Part shown: positions 24,671-31,854 of the stretch, in pieces
Layout of the letters: the number at the start of each line of letters is the position of its first letter
Position numbering within the stretch: position 1 is the first letter of the stretch
Source of the DNA: Phycisphaeraceae bacterium
GTDB taxonomy: Bacteria; Planctomycetota; Phycisphaerae; Phycisphaerales; Phycisphaeraceae
DNA length: 40,109 bases
Direction: 5' to 3'
Assembly (NCBI GenBank): GCA_020848195.1
Contig: JADLAP010000099.1
Span: 1 to 40,109 of the forward strand
Notes under the pieces: generated by a model
Seen by the model: only the letters and a program-made list of their open reading frames with translations
Database searches by the model: none
Told to the model about the DNA's origin: nothing
Translations under genes and position numbers: made by a program

Positions 24671-26098
24671 ATGCAAGCTGCGGTTTTTCTCGATCGGGAC
24701 AATACCGTCATCCGCAACGACGGCGACCTGGGCGACCCTGAGAAGGTCGTGCTGATCCAGGGCGCCGCCTCCGCCATCGCGTCGCTCAAGGGCCTGGGCT
24801 ACCGTATCGTCGTCGTGACCAACCAGGGCGGCGTGGCGCGCGGGCTGTACACCGTTGAGGATGTCGAAAAGGTGCATCAGAAGATCAACGATCTGATCCA
24901 CGCCAACTCGGCGGTGAAGGTCGATCGGTTCTATTTCTGTCCGTATCACCCGCAGGGCACGGTCGAGGCGTACCGGCAGGAACATCCGTGGCGCAAGCCT
25001 CAGCCTGGGATGCTGCTGCAGGCGGCGAAGGACATGGAACTGGACCTGAGCCAGAGCTGGATGATCGGGGACCAGTTGCGTGACATCGAGGCCGGCGCGG
25101 CGGCGGGCGTGCGGACGATCCTGCTCGTGCCGGACGCGCCGGTGCTGCCGCCGCTGATGGTGGATCAGCCGCGCCAGGTGATGGTGGAAGGCCACGCGCC
25201 GATGGTGCAGCCGGGCTACACGGCGAAGAATCTGATTGAAGCGACGCGGGTGATTGCGCAGCAGCGTCGGCCGGAGCGGATCAGCGACGAGGAATGGGAG
25301 AAGCTGACGACGCCGGGAAGCGGGGGGTCCAAGCCACAGGTGACGGTGGCGGCGAAGGCGACGTCGCCGATCCGGCCAGGCGTCCGGCCTGTGACGGTGG
25401 CGCCGGCTCCGGCGTCTGCGGAAACCGCGCCGAGGCCGCCGCGACCGTTCAGGCCCTGGGACGCGCCGCCGGATGAGGATGAACCGTCCCGCCGTCCGCA
25501 GCGCGTCAAGCCTCAGGACGCCGCCGCCGAAACCGAGCCGCAGACGCTGTTCCACGCGCCTGCGCCTGCCCCCGAACCCGCGCCCGCGCTTGAGCCAACA
25601 CCCACGCCCGCACCCGCACCCATGCTTCATGCCGCGGCAACGCCGCGGGTTCCCGAACCCGAACCCGAACCCGAACCCGCGCCAGCGCCAACTCCCGCGC
25701 CCGCGCCTGCACCCGTCCTTCAAGCCGCGCCAACGCCGCGGATTCCCGCGCCAACCCCCATAGCGCCGCCTGCCGCTCCCGCCCCCGCGCCGGAGGAAAC
25801 GCCCTCCGATGTCGAGCCGGACGCCGAGACCACGACCGCGTCGCCCACCCGGCCGGCAATGACCGGACAGGAGCGGCTTCTGCGCCAGATTCTGCACGAG
25901 CTTCGCACGCAGCGCACGGAGGGCGACGGCTTCTCCTATCTCCGCATGTTCGCCACGGTGTTGCAGATGCTCACCGTCGTGTGCCTGCTGGCTGCGCTGC
26001 TGCTGGGCAGCGGGGACCTGGCCATGTTCATCCGATGGATGGCGGTGGGAATGCTGGTGCAGGCGGCGACGATCGCCATGCTGCTGTTCGACCGGTAA
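24671..26098 (+). CDS. HAD-IIIA phosphatase (GmhB/histidinol-phosphatase type) fused to a Pro/Ala-rich linker and C-terminal membrane anchor
   Basis: The product is 475 residues from ATG 24671; an open frame upstream to 24482 is repeat DNA. Residues ~1-200 form a HAD phosphatase: nucleophile and acid Asp8 and Asp10 (FLDRDNTVI), the VVTNQGGVARG motif, a zinc-type CPYHPQGTVEAYR loop, Lys109 (RKPQPGM) and Asp134/Asp138 (MIGDQLRDIEAG). This set is that of D-glycero-D-manno-heptose-1,7-bisphosphate phosphatase and histidinol-phosphatase. Residues ~205-395 are a low-complexity Pro/Ala/Glu linker with imperfect ~40-residue repeats and a (cccgaa)4 run at 25652-25675. Two hydrophobic helices end the protein (~423-475). 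GmhB proteins normally lack both, so the substrate is less certain. Confidence 0.85.
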   Translation: MQAAVFLDRDNTVIRNDGDLGDPEKVVLIQGAASAIASLKGLGYRIVVVTNQGGVARGLYTVEDVEKVHQKINDLIHANSAVKVDRFYFCPYHPQGTVEAYRQEHPWRKPQPGMLLQAAKDMELDLSQSWMIGDQLRDIEAGAAAGVRTILLVPDAPVLPPLMVDQPRQVMVEGHAPMVQPGYTAKNLIEATRVIAQQRRPERISDEEWEKLTTPGSGGSKPQVTVAAKATSPIRPGVRPVTVAPAPASAETAPRPPRPFRPWDAPPDEDEPSRRPQRVKPQDAAAETEPQTLFHAPAPAPEPAPALEPTPTPAPAPMLHAAATPRVPEPEPEPEPAPAPTPAPAPAPVLQAAPTPRIPAPTPIAPPAAPAPAPEETPSDVEPDAETTTASPTRPAMTGQERLLRQILHELRTQRTEGDGFSYLRMFATVLQMLTVVCLLAALLLGSGDLAMFIRWMAVGMLVQAATIAMLLFDR

Positions 26099-26120
26099 AA
26101 CAACGGGATGCGCATATCGG

Positions 26121-26148
26121 GACGCGCGGGCTGTCAGCCCGCGGCTAT
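26121..26148. repeat. REP-like palindrome, single copy (gcgggc...gcccgc family)
   Basis: This 28-base element matches the arms at 15718-15745 except in the central loop (ctgtcag instead of cagtttg). It lies between the HAD gene and the kinase-like gene. Confidence 0.7.
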
Positions 26149-26302
26149 GACTTGTGACGGATATTCCGTTTGTGAGGGCGACAATCCTGTCCTGCCGGCG
26201 CGGGATCGCTGTATCGACGACGCCATTGGGTCGAAGAGATTTCCGGGGGGCCGTTGCCATGTGCCCATGCGCCGCGGCGATCCCCTGGGACGGGTATCCT
26301 GC

Positions 26303-27688
26303 ATGAGCGTCTTGTCGCCGCCGCAAGCCAGCCCAGCCAAGGCCACGGGAGCCGAGGCGTTTGCGCATCTGGACTCCGTCGCGTTGTCGTCGCCGGATTC
26401 CGTCGATGCGTCTGCCCGTTGTCCGCGGCAAGTCGAAGATGTCGTTCAACAGGTGTTCGAGTCGGATCCCGAGTATCAGCAGTACGGACGGCTGCCCTGT
26501 CAGGCTCAGGGTCGGCAGTTGCTCTCGAACTATCTGTTTTCCACGGGTGAGGCCGTCATCGCGCCGGAGGACGCCTTCAATCGTCTGCGGTGGGGCGGCC
26601 TGCTCGTGCATGTGGCCGGGAAAGCGGAACAGGTCGACGCCCTGCGGCAGCGATATCACCAGTTCGGCGGTTTTTCCATTGAAACCCCCGTGACCCGCTA
26701 CGCCACGCGCTGGATGGGCATGGTGCTTCCGGGCCTCAGTCGCCGGGGATATTACTTCACCGCTCGCAAGCTCGATCTGATTCCGCCGGGGCTTTGCACC
26801 GATCGCTTCACGTACAACGTGAGGCTGGAGCGGCACGGCGCGGACGACGCGGACAGGCCGGTCTACGTCGTGGCCAAGGAAGTGCCCACGTACGAAAACG
26901 TGCTCTGGCGTCTGTGCGAGAAACATCAGGATCTCGACGATCAGACGCTGTCCAGGCGTGCCCGCAAGCTGATCGACAGCGTATTTCCCGTGTTTCTGAC
27001 GCGGGAGGCGGCGATCCTGCAGATACTCGAACGCAACATGCCCGAGCCGTACCGTCGCCGGCTGCCCCGCGTGGTCGGCGTCGACAAGGACGACCGCGGC
27101 TTCGTCCGCAAGCTCCAGCTCAACTGGCTCCGCATGTCCGGCTCATCCATGAGCCAGCTCGAATTCGCCATGCAGAGCGCGGACCTGCTTCGCGTGCTGC
27201 ACGACAAGGGCGGCATGATTCATCTCGATCTCCGCCTGGACAACTTCGTCATCTGCGACAATCAGGTCTGCTTCGTCGATTTCGGTTCGGCGGTGCGCGT
27301 GGGCGAAAACATCCGCGAAAGCCCGCTGCTGACGTCGCTGTTCGAGGAAATGATGCGGACCAGCGAAATCCAGCGCCTGCTCGGACGCTGGATGAGCGAA
27401 GGCAAAGTCACCAGCGAAGTGATCCGGGAGCAACTGCACAAGGTGGACAAGGCGATCGACTTCTTCTACCTAGCGGTGCAGATGAACCGGCCTCACTTCA
27501 ACCCGGAATTCACGGGCCTGGTCCGCTTCGACCGCGAGAGCGCCGAGGCGCTGGCGATCTCCAGCCTGACAGGCTCGATCCTGCGCCCACGCGATCCCCG
27601 CAACTCGCCGTTCAAGTCCGCGCAGGACATCCTGCGCGGGCTGGAGAACATCGAACGTCAGTTGCAGGGCGTGTCTTCCGCGGCGTAA
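26303..27688 (+). CDS. Protein-kinase-like protein
   Basis: The product is 461 residues from ATG 26303; ATG 26267 is an alternative and the frame reaches 26108 through a palindrome. Residues ~175-345 carry protein-kinase-fold motifs: Lys192 in VYVVAKEVPTYENV, the catalytic loop HLDLRLDN (307-314, with Asp309 and Asn314) and the metal-binding DFG at Asp326 (CFVDFGSAVRV). The catalytic loop differs from the canonical HRDLKxxN but keeps Asp and Asn, as in Kdo/aminoglycoside-kinase-like families. The N-terminal ~140 residues are of unknown fold; the tail is helical. It has no signal peptide or membrane helix, so it is cytoplasmic. The substrate could be a protein or a small molecule; I cannot tell. 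Confidence 0.75.
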   Translation: MSVLSPPQASPAKATGAEAFAHLDSVALSSPDSVDASARCPRQVEDVVQQVFESDPEYQQYGRLPCQAQGRQLLSNYLFSTGEAVIAPEDAFNRLRWGGLLVHVAGKAEQVDALRQRYHQFGGFSIETPVTRYATRWMGMVLPGLSRRGYYFTARKLDLIPPGLCTDRFTYNVRLERHGADDADRPVYVVAKEVPTYENVLWRLCEKHQDLDDQTLSRRARKLIDSVFPVFLTREAAILQILERNMPEPYRRRLPRVVGVDKDDRGFVRKLQLNWLRMSGSSMSQLEFAMQSADLLRVLHDKGGMIHLDLRLDNFVICDNQVCFVDFGSAVRVGENIRESPLLTSLFEEMMRTSEIQRLLGRWMSEGKVTSEVIREQLHKVDKAIDFFYLAVQMNRPHFNPEFTGLVRFDRESAEALAISSLTGSILRPRDPRNSPFKSAQDILRGLENIERQLQGVSSAA

Positions 27689-27689
27689 T

Positions 27690-27832
27690 GCCGGACTCAC
27701 GGAGTCCGGCTCCGAAATACGAAGAGGGGTTGCCGATCCGAGCCGGACTCTGCGAGTCCGGCATTCACTGGATTCACGGAATCCGGCTCGGATGGTGCGT
27801 GTTCTGTCGGAGCCGGACTCTGTGAGTCCGGC
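27690..27832. repeat. Cluster of four gccggactc/gagtccggc palindromes
   Basis: Palindromes with 9-base arms lie at 27690-27710, 27742-27762 and 27812-27832. A diverged copy is at 27770-27787 (ggattcacggaatccggc). They fill the gap between two convergent genes, so the cluster may serve as a bidirectional terminator, or be a REP cluster. Confidence 0.85.
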
Positions 27833-27844
27833 ATTCCTTCCCGC

Positions 27845-28618
27845 TCACGCCTGCCGTCTGCGTCTGGGCCATGCGATGACCACCGAGGCCGCCAGCACGA
27901 GCAGCGCCGCGGCCGCCGGCTCCGGCACGATCTGGGCCTTGCCTTCCACATGCAGCGTCGCATCCGGATTGAGCAGCCCATCGCCGGCGTAGGAGCCTTG
28001 CAGCGTCACCGGACCGGACAGGAAATTGGGACTGGTGAAGAGGACGTCCGCCGACGTGCCCAGGGCGAAGCGCCAGCCGGGGATGACCTGGAGCAGGGCG
28101 GCATCGAGATCGACGGTCAGTTCGACGGTTTCGCCGGGATCGAACTGCGTGAACAGGAGGGTGTCGCCGACGAGCGACGCGCCGGAGCCGCCGTCGTGGA
28201 CGATGACGGGCGCAGCGCCGAAGCCGCCGGTGCTGAGGAAGCCGCCGCCGAGGTCGTAGCTCAGGCCCGGTCCGAGAGTCAGCGTGATGGACGCGATGCG
28301 GACGCCGGCGTCGGACGTGTTGGTGAAGGTCAGGCGATCGCCGACGCCGTTGCTGTCGAAGATGAGTCCGGGGCCTTGTTCGGTGAACAGTCCGTCGAGG
28401 CCGAGGTTGATCGTGTCCGCCCGGGCCGGCGATGCGGGCAGGGCAAGCAGGCCCAATAGACCGAGCATCAGGTTCACGATGAGGGATCGTGACGTCCGGG
28501 TTCGCCGCCCCGGCTGCCGCGTGATCTGGGTTGTTCTCCCAGTCTGTTCCGCCACCGACCGCTCCTTGGGTCGTGCCCGTCGCGGGCTGGTGGGGATGGT
28601 CCGGTAAACCAGACCCAT
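27845..28618 (-). CDS. PEP-CTERM-anchored exported protein
   Basis: The product is about 257 residues from ATG 28618; the open frame reaches 28762 and a signal peptide starting nearer residue 45 is equally possible, so the start is uncertain. A hydrophobic stretch (MLGLLGLLALPASPARA) is the export signal. The mature part is beta-rich (ITLTLGPGLSYDLGGGF, VELTVDLDAALL). It ends in VPEPAAAALLVLAAS, a membrane helix and WPRRRRQA, the PEP-CTERM sorting signal processed by exosortase. Such proteins are exported and sorted in bacteria making exopolysaccharide. No exosortase gene is in this window. The function of the protein is unknown. Confidence 0.85.
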   Translation of the reverse strand: MGLVYRTIPTSPRRARPKERSVAEQTGRTTQITRQPGRRTRTSRSLIVNLMLGLLGLLALPASPARADTINLGLDGLFTEQGPGLIFDSNGVGDRLTFTNTSDAGVRIASITLTLGPGLSYDLGGGFLSTGGFGAAPVIVHDGGSGASLVGDTLLFTQFDPGETVELTVDLDAALLQVIPGWRFALGTSADVLFTSPNFLSGPVTLQGSYAGDGLLNPDATLHVEGKAQIVPEPAAAALLVLAASVVIAWPRRRRQA

Positions 28619-28747
28619 CGACAAGCGGTTTCGAGAGGATGCCCGATCAGGGGATCGATTTAGGGTACGGTTGTAAGGTCTGTATGATTCACGCGGTGCT
28701 TTGTAGCGATTCGTGGGAACAGGCAACGACGCGGGGCGAAGGTTGGC

Positions 28748-29506
28748 ATGGTTCATCCACAACGCATCCCCTGGTTATCAGCCGAGGAAATCAGGCTCCG
28801 GGCAGGCGAGGTTCATATCTGGCGTCAGGTCCACCGTCGAGCGGAGGACTGGCCGTTGGACATGATGATGCGCGGCCTGTCGGAGCCGGAGCGGCAACGG
28901 GCGGCGGGGATGCGGCATCCGAAACGTCGCATGGAATTCATCCGCGGCCGATCGCTGCTGCGGAGGCTGCTGGGCCGGCTGATGAACATGCCTCCCGAAC
29001 TGGTGCCGCTGACGACGCTGCCCTCGGGAAAGCCCGCCCTGGAGCATCCGCCCGGCACGCTGGACCTGCGGTTCAACCTGTCCCACACCGTCGGCATGAC
29101 CCTCGTCGCCACGACGTTCAACGCGGACGTCGGCATCGACGTCGAAGCGCACCGTCATCGCATCGAACCCCTGCGCCTGGCGGAACGGTTCTTTTCCCCG
29201 GCGGAATCCGCCACCTTGCTGAGCCTGCCCTCGGCGCAGATTCGCCCGGCATTCTTCCGGCTGTGGGTGGGCAAGGAAGCCGTGGTCAAAGCGCTCGGCG
29301 GCGGCATCGGCATGGGACTGGCGGACTTCGACCTGACCGTGGCGATGGATCAGCCCCTGGCCATGGTCGCCACACGCTGGCGCGAGGTCGATGCCGCGAA
29401 GTGGACCCTGCGCGAACTGGACATGCCCAACAACTACGCCGCCGCCGTCGCCGTCGCCCGGCCCCATGTCGCCGTCCACTGCTGGAACTGGCACGAGGAC
29501 AAGTGA
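28748..29506 (+). CDS. 4'-phosphopantetheinyl transferase (Sfp type)
   Basis: The product is 252 residues. Sfp-family motifs are in order: GKPAL (~97-101), FNLSHT (~111-116), GIDVE (~134-138) with its Mg2+-binding Asp/Glu, and FRLWVGKEAVVKALGGG (~173-189). The enzyme moves the 4'-phosphopantetheine arm from CoA to a Ser of carrier proteins of polyketide, nonribosomal peptide or fatty acid synthesis. No synthase or carrier-protein gene is nearby, so its targets lie elsewhere. The start follows a divergent intergenic region shared with the PEP-CTERM gene. Confidence 0.92.
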   Translation: MVHPQRIPWLSAEEIRLRAGEVHIWRQVHRRAEDWPLDMMMRGLSEPERQRAAGMRHPKRRMEFIRGRSLLRRLLGRLMNMPPELVPLTTLPSGKPALEHPPGTLDLRFNLSHTVGMTLVATTFNADVGIDVEAHRHRIEPLRLAERFFSPAESATLLSLPSAQIRPAFFRLWVGKEAVVKALGGGIGMGLADFDLTVAMDQPLAMVATRWREVDAAKWTLRELDMPNNYAAAVAVARPHVAVHCWNWHEDK

Positions 29507-29526
29507 GGCCAATGACCGATGAACAA

Positions 29527-29553
29527 GACGCGCGGGCAGTTTGCCCGCGGCTG
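29527..29553. repeat. REP-like palindrome, single copy (gcgggcagtttgcccgc family)
   Basis: These 27 bases are the same as the left arm at 15718-15744 except near the 3' end (ctg for cta). The element follows the phosphopantetheinyl transferase stop by 20 bases and is itself followed by a cattcg/gaatga-type word seen at 13836 and 24600. Confidence 0.75.
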
Positions 29554-29647
29554 CCACCATCCGCTCATTCGTCCTTCGGATTGGGGCATTCGATCATGAT
29601 CTTCCTGACCATTTGCCCTCACGCCCCCGCCCGGTTCCAATAGCCCC

Positions 29648-30226
29648 ATGCGAATCATCGGCGGAACCCATCGGCATCGTCGCTTCCTCGCTCCCGAGGA
29701 CAACAAAACCACGCGCCCCATCACCGACCGCGTCAAAACCGCCCTCTTCGACCGCCTGACCAACCTCCAGGCACTCGACGGCCCCGTCCTCGACCTCTTC
29801 AGCGGCACCGGTAGCCTCGGCCTCGAAACCCTCTCCCGCGAAACCTCACACTGCACCTTCATCGAACGCAACCGCAAGGTCCGCGCCCTGCTCGAACGCA
29901 ACCTCGACGAACTGGGCTTCAAGGACCGCGCCACCGTCCTGAGCATGGACATCCTCGGCGGCGCATGGCTCATGATGCTTCCGCACACGCCGCTGGGCCT
30001 GATCTTCCTCGACCCGCCCTACGCCATGTTGCGGGACGACAAGGACCGCGCCGCCCTGATCACCCTGGCCCATCGCCTCGCGGAAATCTCCGAGCCGGAA
30101 GCGGTCCTGGTCCTGCGCACGGACGAACACGACGAAGGCCCCCCGTTATCCCCCTGGCAAGGCCCCGACAGCTACCGCTACGGCTCCATGACGGTGCACC
30201 TGTACAACATGCCCCCCGCCGGGTGA
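29648..30226 (+). CDS. rsmD: 16S rRNA (guanine(966)-N2)-methyltransferase RsmD
   Basis: The product is 192 residues, the usual size for RsmD. It starts MRIIGGTHRHRRF and has the RPITDRVKTALFDRL helix, the SAM-binding LDLFSGTGSLGLE and the catalytic DPPY (122-125, FLDPPYAM), typical of N2-guanine or N6-adenine methyltransferases. It methylates G966 of 16S rRNA on the small subunit. In many bacteria rsmD is next to coaD; here neither neighbour is coaD, so it stands alone between repeat-bearing gaps. Confidence 0.93.
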   Translation: MRIIGGTHRHRRFLAPEDNKTTRPITDRVKTALFDRLTNLQALDGPVLDLFSGTGSLGLETLSRETSHCTFIERNRKVRALLERNLDELGFKDRATVLSMDILGGAWLMMLPHTPLGLIFLDPPYAMLRDDKDRAALITLAHRLAEISEPEAVLVLRTDEHDEGPPLSPWQGPDSYRYGSMTVHLYNMPPAG

Positions 30227-30236
30227 CGATCATTCC

Positions 30237-30256
30237 CCGCCGCTTGCGGCGTCGCG
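30237..30256. repeat. Palindromic repeat, copy 1 (cgccgcttgcggcg family)
   Basis: The 20 bases ccgccgcttgcggcgtcgcg contain a perfect 6-bp stem with a TT loop. The identical sequence recurs at 31061-31080 in the same orientation, flanking the zinc-ribbon membrane protein gene. Both copies are followed by gaaggc, here after a 7-base insertion. Confidence 0.8.
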
Positions 30257-30345
30257 CGTGGCGGAAGGCCGCGTTCACGGATTGATCCCTTCCTCGCCGC
30301 CGTGGTACACTGATTCGTGAATCGAGCCTTGTTTCCCGGGATTTC

Positions 30346-31041
30346 ATGAACAACTCCACCGACATGTACTGCGCTAACTGTCGCCATCCCCTCGGCGGAT
30401 TACCCGCAGGGCAGTGTCCGAAATGCAGCAAGTCGTTCGATCCAGGTGATGACAAAACATTCGTCACCACTTTGCATCAGATGCGCTGTTATCACACGAT
30501 CATCGGTTTGACGATCATGTTGATCGCAGTGATCTGGAACATGATGTCCATGGGGCCGGCCATGTTTGTGGATCTGCCCTCGCTGATCTGGATCGTTCTG
30601 ATCCTCGTCGGCGGTTTGTGGGTGTCTTTCGGCCCCGGCGCTGTGGTTCGCGCGATGCTCGCCGGCCTGCGACCCCGATTGCACTGGGATCGCGACACGC
30701 TGACCTCCCATCTGACGGTCTTCGCCCGGGCGTATCAACTGAGCTGGGGCGCGGGATTGATCGGCGCGATGTTCGGCGTCGTTGCCACGCTGATGAGTAT
30801 GGATAGTCCAGATCGGATCGGACCCGGCATGGCGATATCATTGCTGTCAACGCTGTATGGCGCGGTGCTGGCGGAGTTTGTGTTTTCACCGATGCAGCAG
30901 GCAATTGCCAGCCGGGCAGCGATGCATCCGTCATTTCTGCCGCTGCTGTTGATTCCCCGCCGCAGCATATTGGGCGTGGCGATGTCGGTGGTGATGGTGA
31001 TTATGGTATTGATTCTGATCCTGTTTTTGGCGAACCCCTGA
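30346..31041 (+). CDS. Zinc-ribbon membrane protein with MotA/TolQ/ExbB-like segment
   Basis: The product is 231 residues. Cys9-x2-Cys12 and Cys24-x2-Cys27 form an N-terminal zinc ribbon (YCANCRHPLGG, QCPKC). Five or so membrane helices follow. The segment GAGLIGAMFGVVATLMSM (~141-158) and GMAISLLSTLYGAVLAEFVF (~165-184) resemble the pore helices of MotA/TolQ/ExbB proton channels, which pair with MotB/TolR/ExbD. No such partner is encoded nearby, so a proton-channel role is only a suggestion. The zinc ribbon may be a cytoplasmic regulatory or binding module. Codon use is less GC-extreme than its neighbours, and the gene lies between two copies of the same palindrome. Confidence 0.65.
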   Translation: MNNSTDMYCANCRHPLGGLPAGQCPKCSKSFDPGDDKTFVTTLHQMRCYHTIIGLTIMLIAVIWNMMSMGPAMFVDLPSLIWIVLILVGGLWVSFGPGAVVRAMLAGLRPRLHWDRDTLTSHLTVFARAYQLSWGAGLIGAMFGVVATLMSMDSPDRIGPGMAISLLSTLYGAVLAEFVFSPMQQAIASRAAMHPSFLPLLLIPRRSILGVAMSVVMVIMVLILILFLANP

Positions 31042-31053
31042 CATGCAACGAGA

Positions 31054-31260
31054 CTACCCTCCGCCGCTTGCGGCGTCGCGGAAGGCTACATCCTTCCCAA
31101 TATGAGGCGGATTGTTCTCCAGCAGACTGAGCACGCGCCGGCCCTCCGCCTGCCAGTCGATGTCCTCGCGGGCGGCCAGCTCGTACAGGTCGACCAGCGG
31201 GTGGTGCGACGCCAGGTCGGCGTCGAGGTCGACGGAAAGCGGTGGATCGACGTCGTGCAT
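31054..31260 (-). CDS. Small hypothetical protein (68 aa)
   Basis: The product is 68 residues and acidic, starting MHDVDPPLSVDLDADLASHH with GAGAGA a few bases upstream. The first ~50 codons show strong third-position GC, as in real genes of this window. The last ~12 residues (AFRDAASGGG) are encoded by the palindrome at 31061-31080, so the original end was probably lost to repeat insertion. There is no recognised domain. It is convergent with the zinc-ribbon gene. Confidence 0.4.
   Translation of the reverse strand: MHDVDPPLSVDLDADLASHHPLVDLYELAAREDIDWQAEGRRVLSLLENNPPHIGKDVAFRDAASGGG
31061..31080. repeat. Palindromic repeat, copy 2 (cgccgcttgcggcg family)
   Basis: It is identical over 20 bases to 30237-30256 and in the same orientation. 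It provides the last codons of the small minus-strand ORF and could act as a terminator hairpin for the zinc-ribbon gene ending at 31041. Confidence 0.8.
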
Positions 31261-31854
31261 GGCGTGGGTCTCTCAGTTCCACGTCGCCGGGGGATGGTCG
31301 GACGGACGGCGACAGACGGTCGCCGAAGTCTGACCTGACCGCTGGGCGGCTCCAGAACCATGCTGAAACCAACCCAACGTCCCGGCGCCGGTCGGATGCG
31401 GCTGTTGCACGACTTTCGCAGCCGCGATCCCTCCCTGACCGGCCGGGCGACGAAGCAACTATAACACCGGTTGCTCGGATGCCCACTGTTTGACGCGGTT
31501 TTTTTGCGGTTTTTCAGAGCGACGACCGAGCCATTGTTTTTCACATCCAGTTTCGACATCTTGCCGGCCGCGGAACTTCGCCGCGTTCGGACCCGCGACG
31601 AGTTATACCGTTGACGCCGCCTCGCGGCTTATCGGTCCGGCGAAAATGAATCCTTCCGCGCACGCCATCAAGTCATGCAACTCAAGCGCCGAAAGAGGTT
31701 GAGACGTCCGGCGCTGGGTCCCTGTCCTGGGGGATGGGGATGCTCCAGCGCCATGGCGTCGCGGGCCAGCGCTGCTGGTCGGGCCGACGTTCGGCTGTGC
31801 GCGGATGTCGGGTGGGGAGGTTCCTCCGTCTGGGCTGTCGCTCAGGTGGATGTG
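31261..31854. other. Intergenic stretch, nothing identified
   Basis: These ~590 bases hold several short open frames with no coding bias, ribosome site or recognisable motif. A T-run (31499-31517) follows TTGACG at 31490, but no matching -10 box is seen. Upstream of the GGDEF-EAL gene I looked for a c-di-GMP riboswitch and did not find a convincing one. Confidence 0.5.

Noticed and set aside
25540-25800. Repeat array or CRISPR in the Pro-rich region
   Set aside because: It is the in-frame Pro/Ala/Glu linker of the HAD protein.
26108-26302. N-terminal extension of the kinase-like gene
   Set aside because: It includes a REP-like palindrome and has no ribosome site or family similarity.
27690-27832. 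CRISPR array
   Set aside because: Units are palindromes with unequal spacing (about 31, 7 and 24 bases) and no unique spacers of constant length.
31086-31559. Longer minus-strand frame around the small ORF
   Set aside because: Codon use and residue composition look random; the 68-residue frame has the coding bias.
31600-31854. c-di-GMP riboswitch before the GGDEF-EAL gene
   Set aside because: No segment shows the GEMM core and paired stems.
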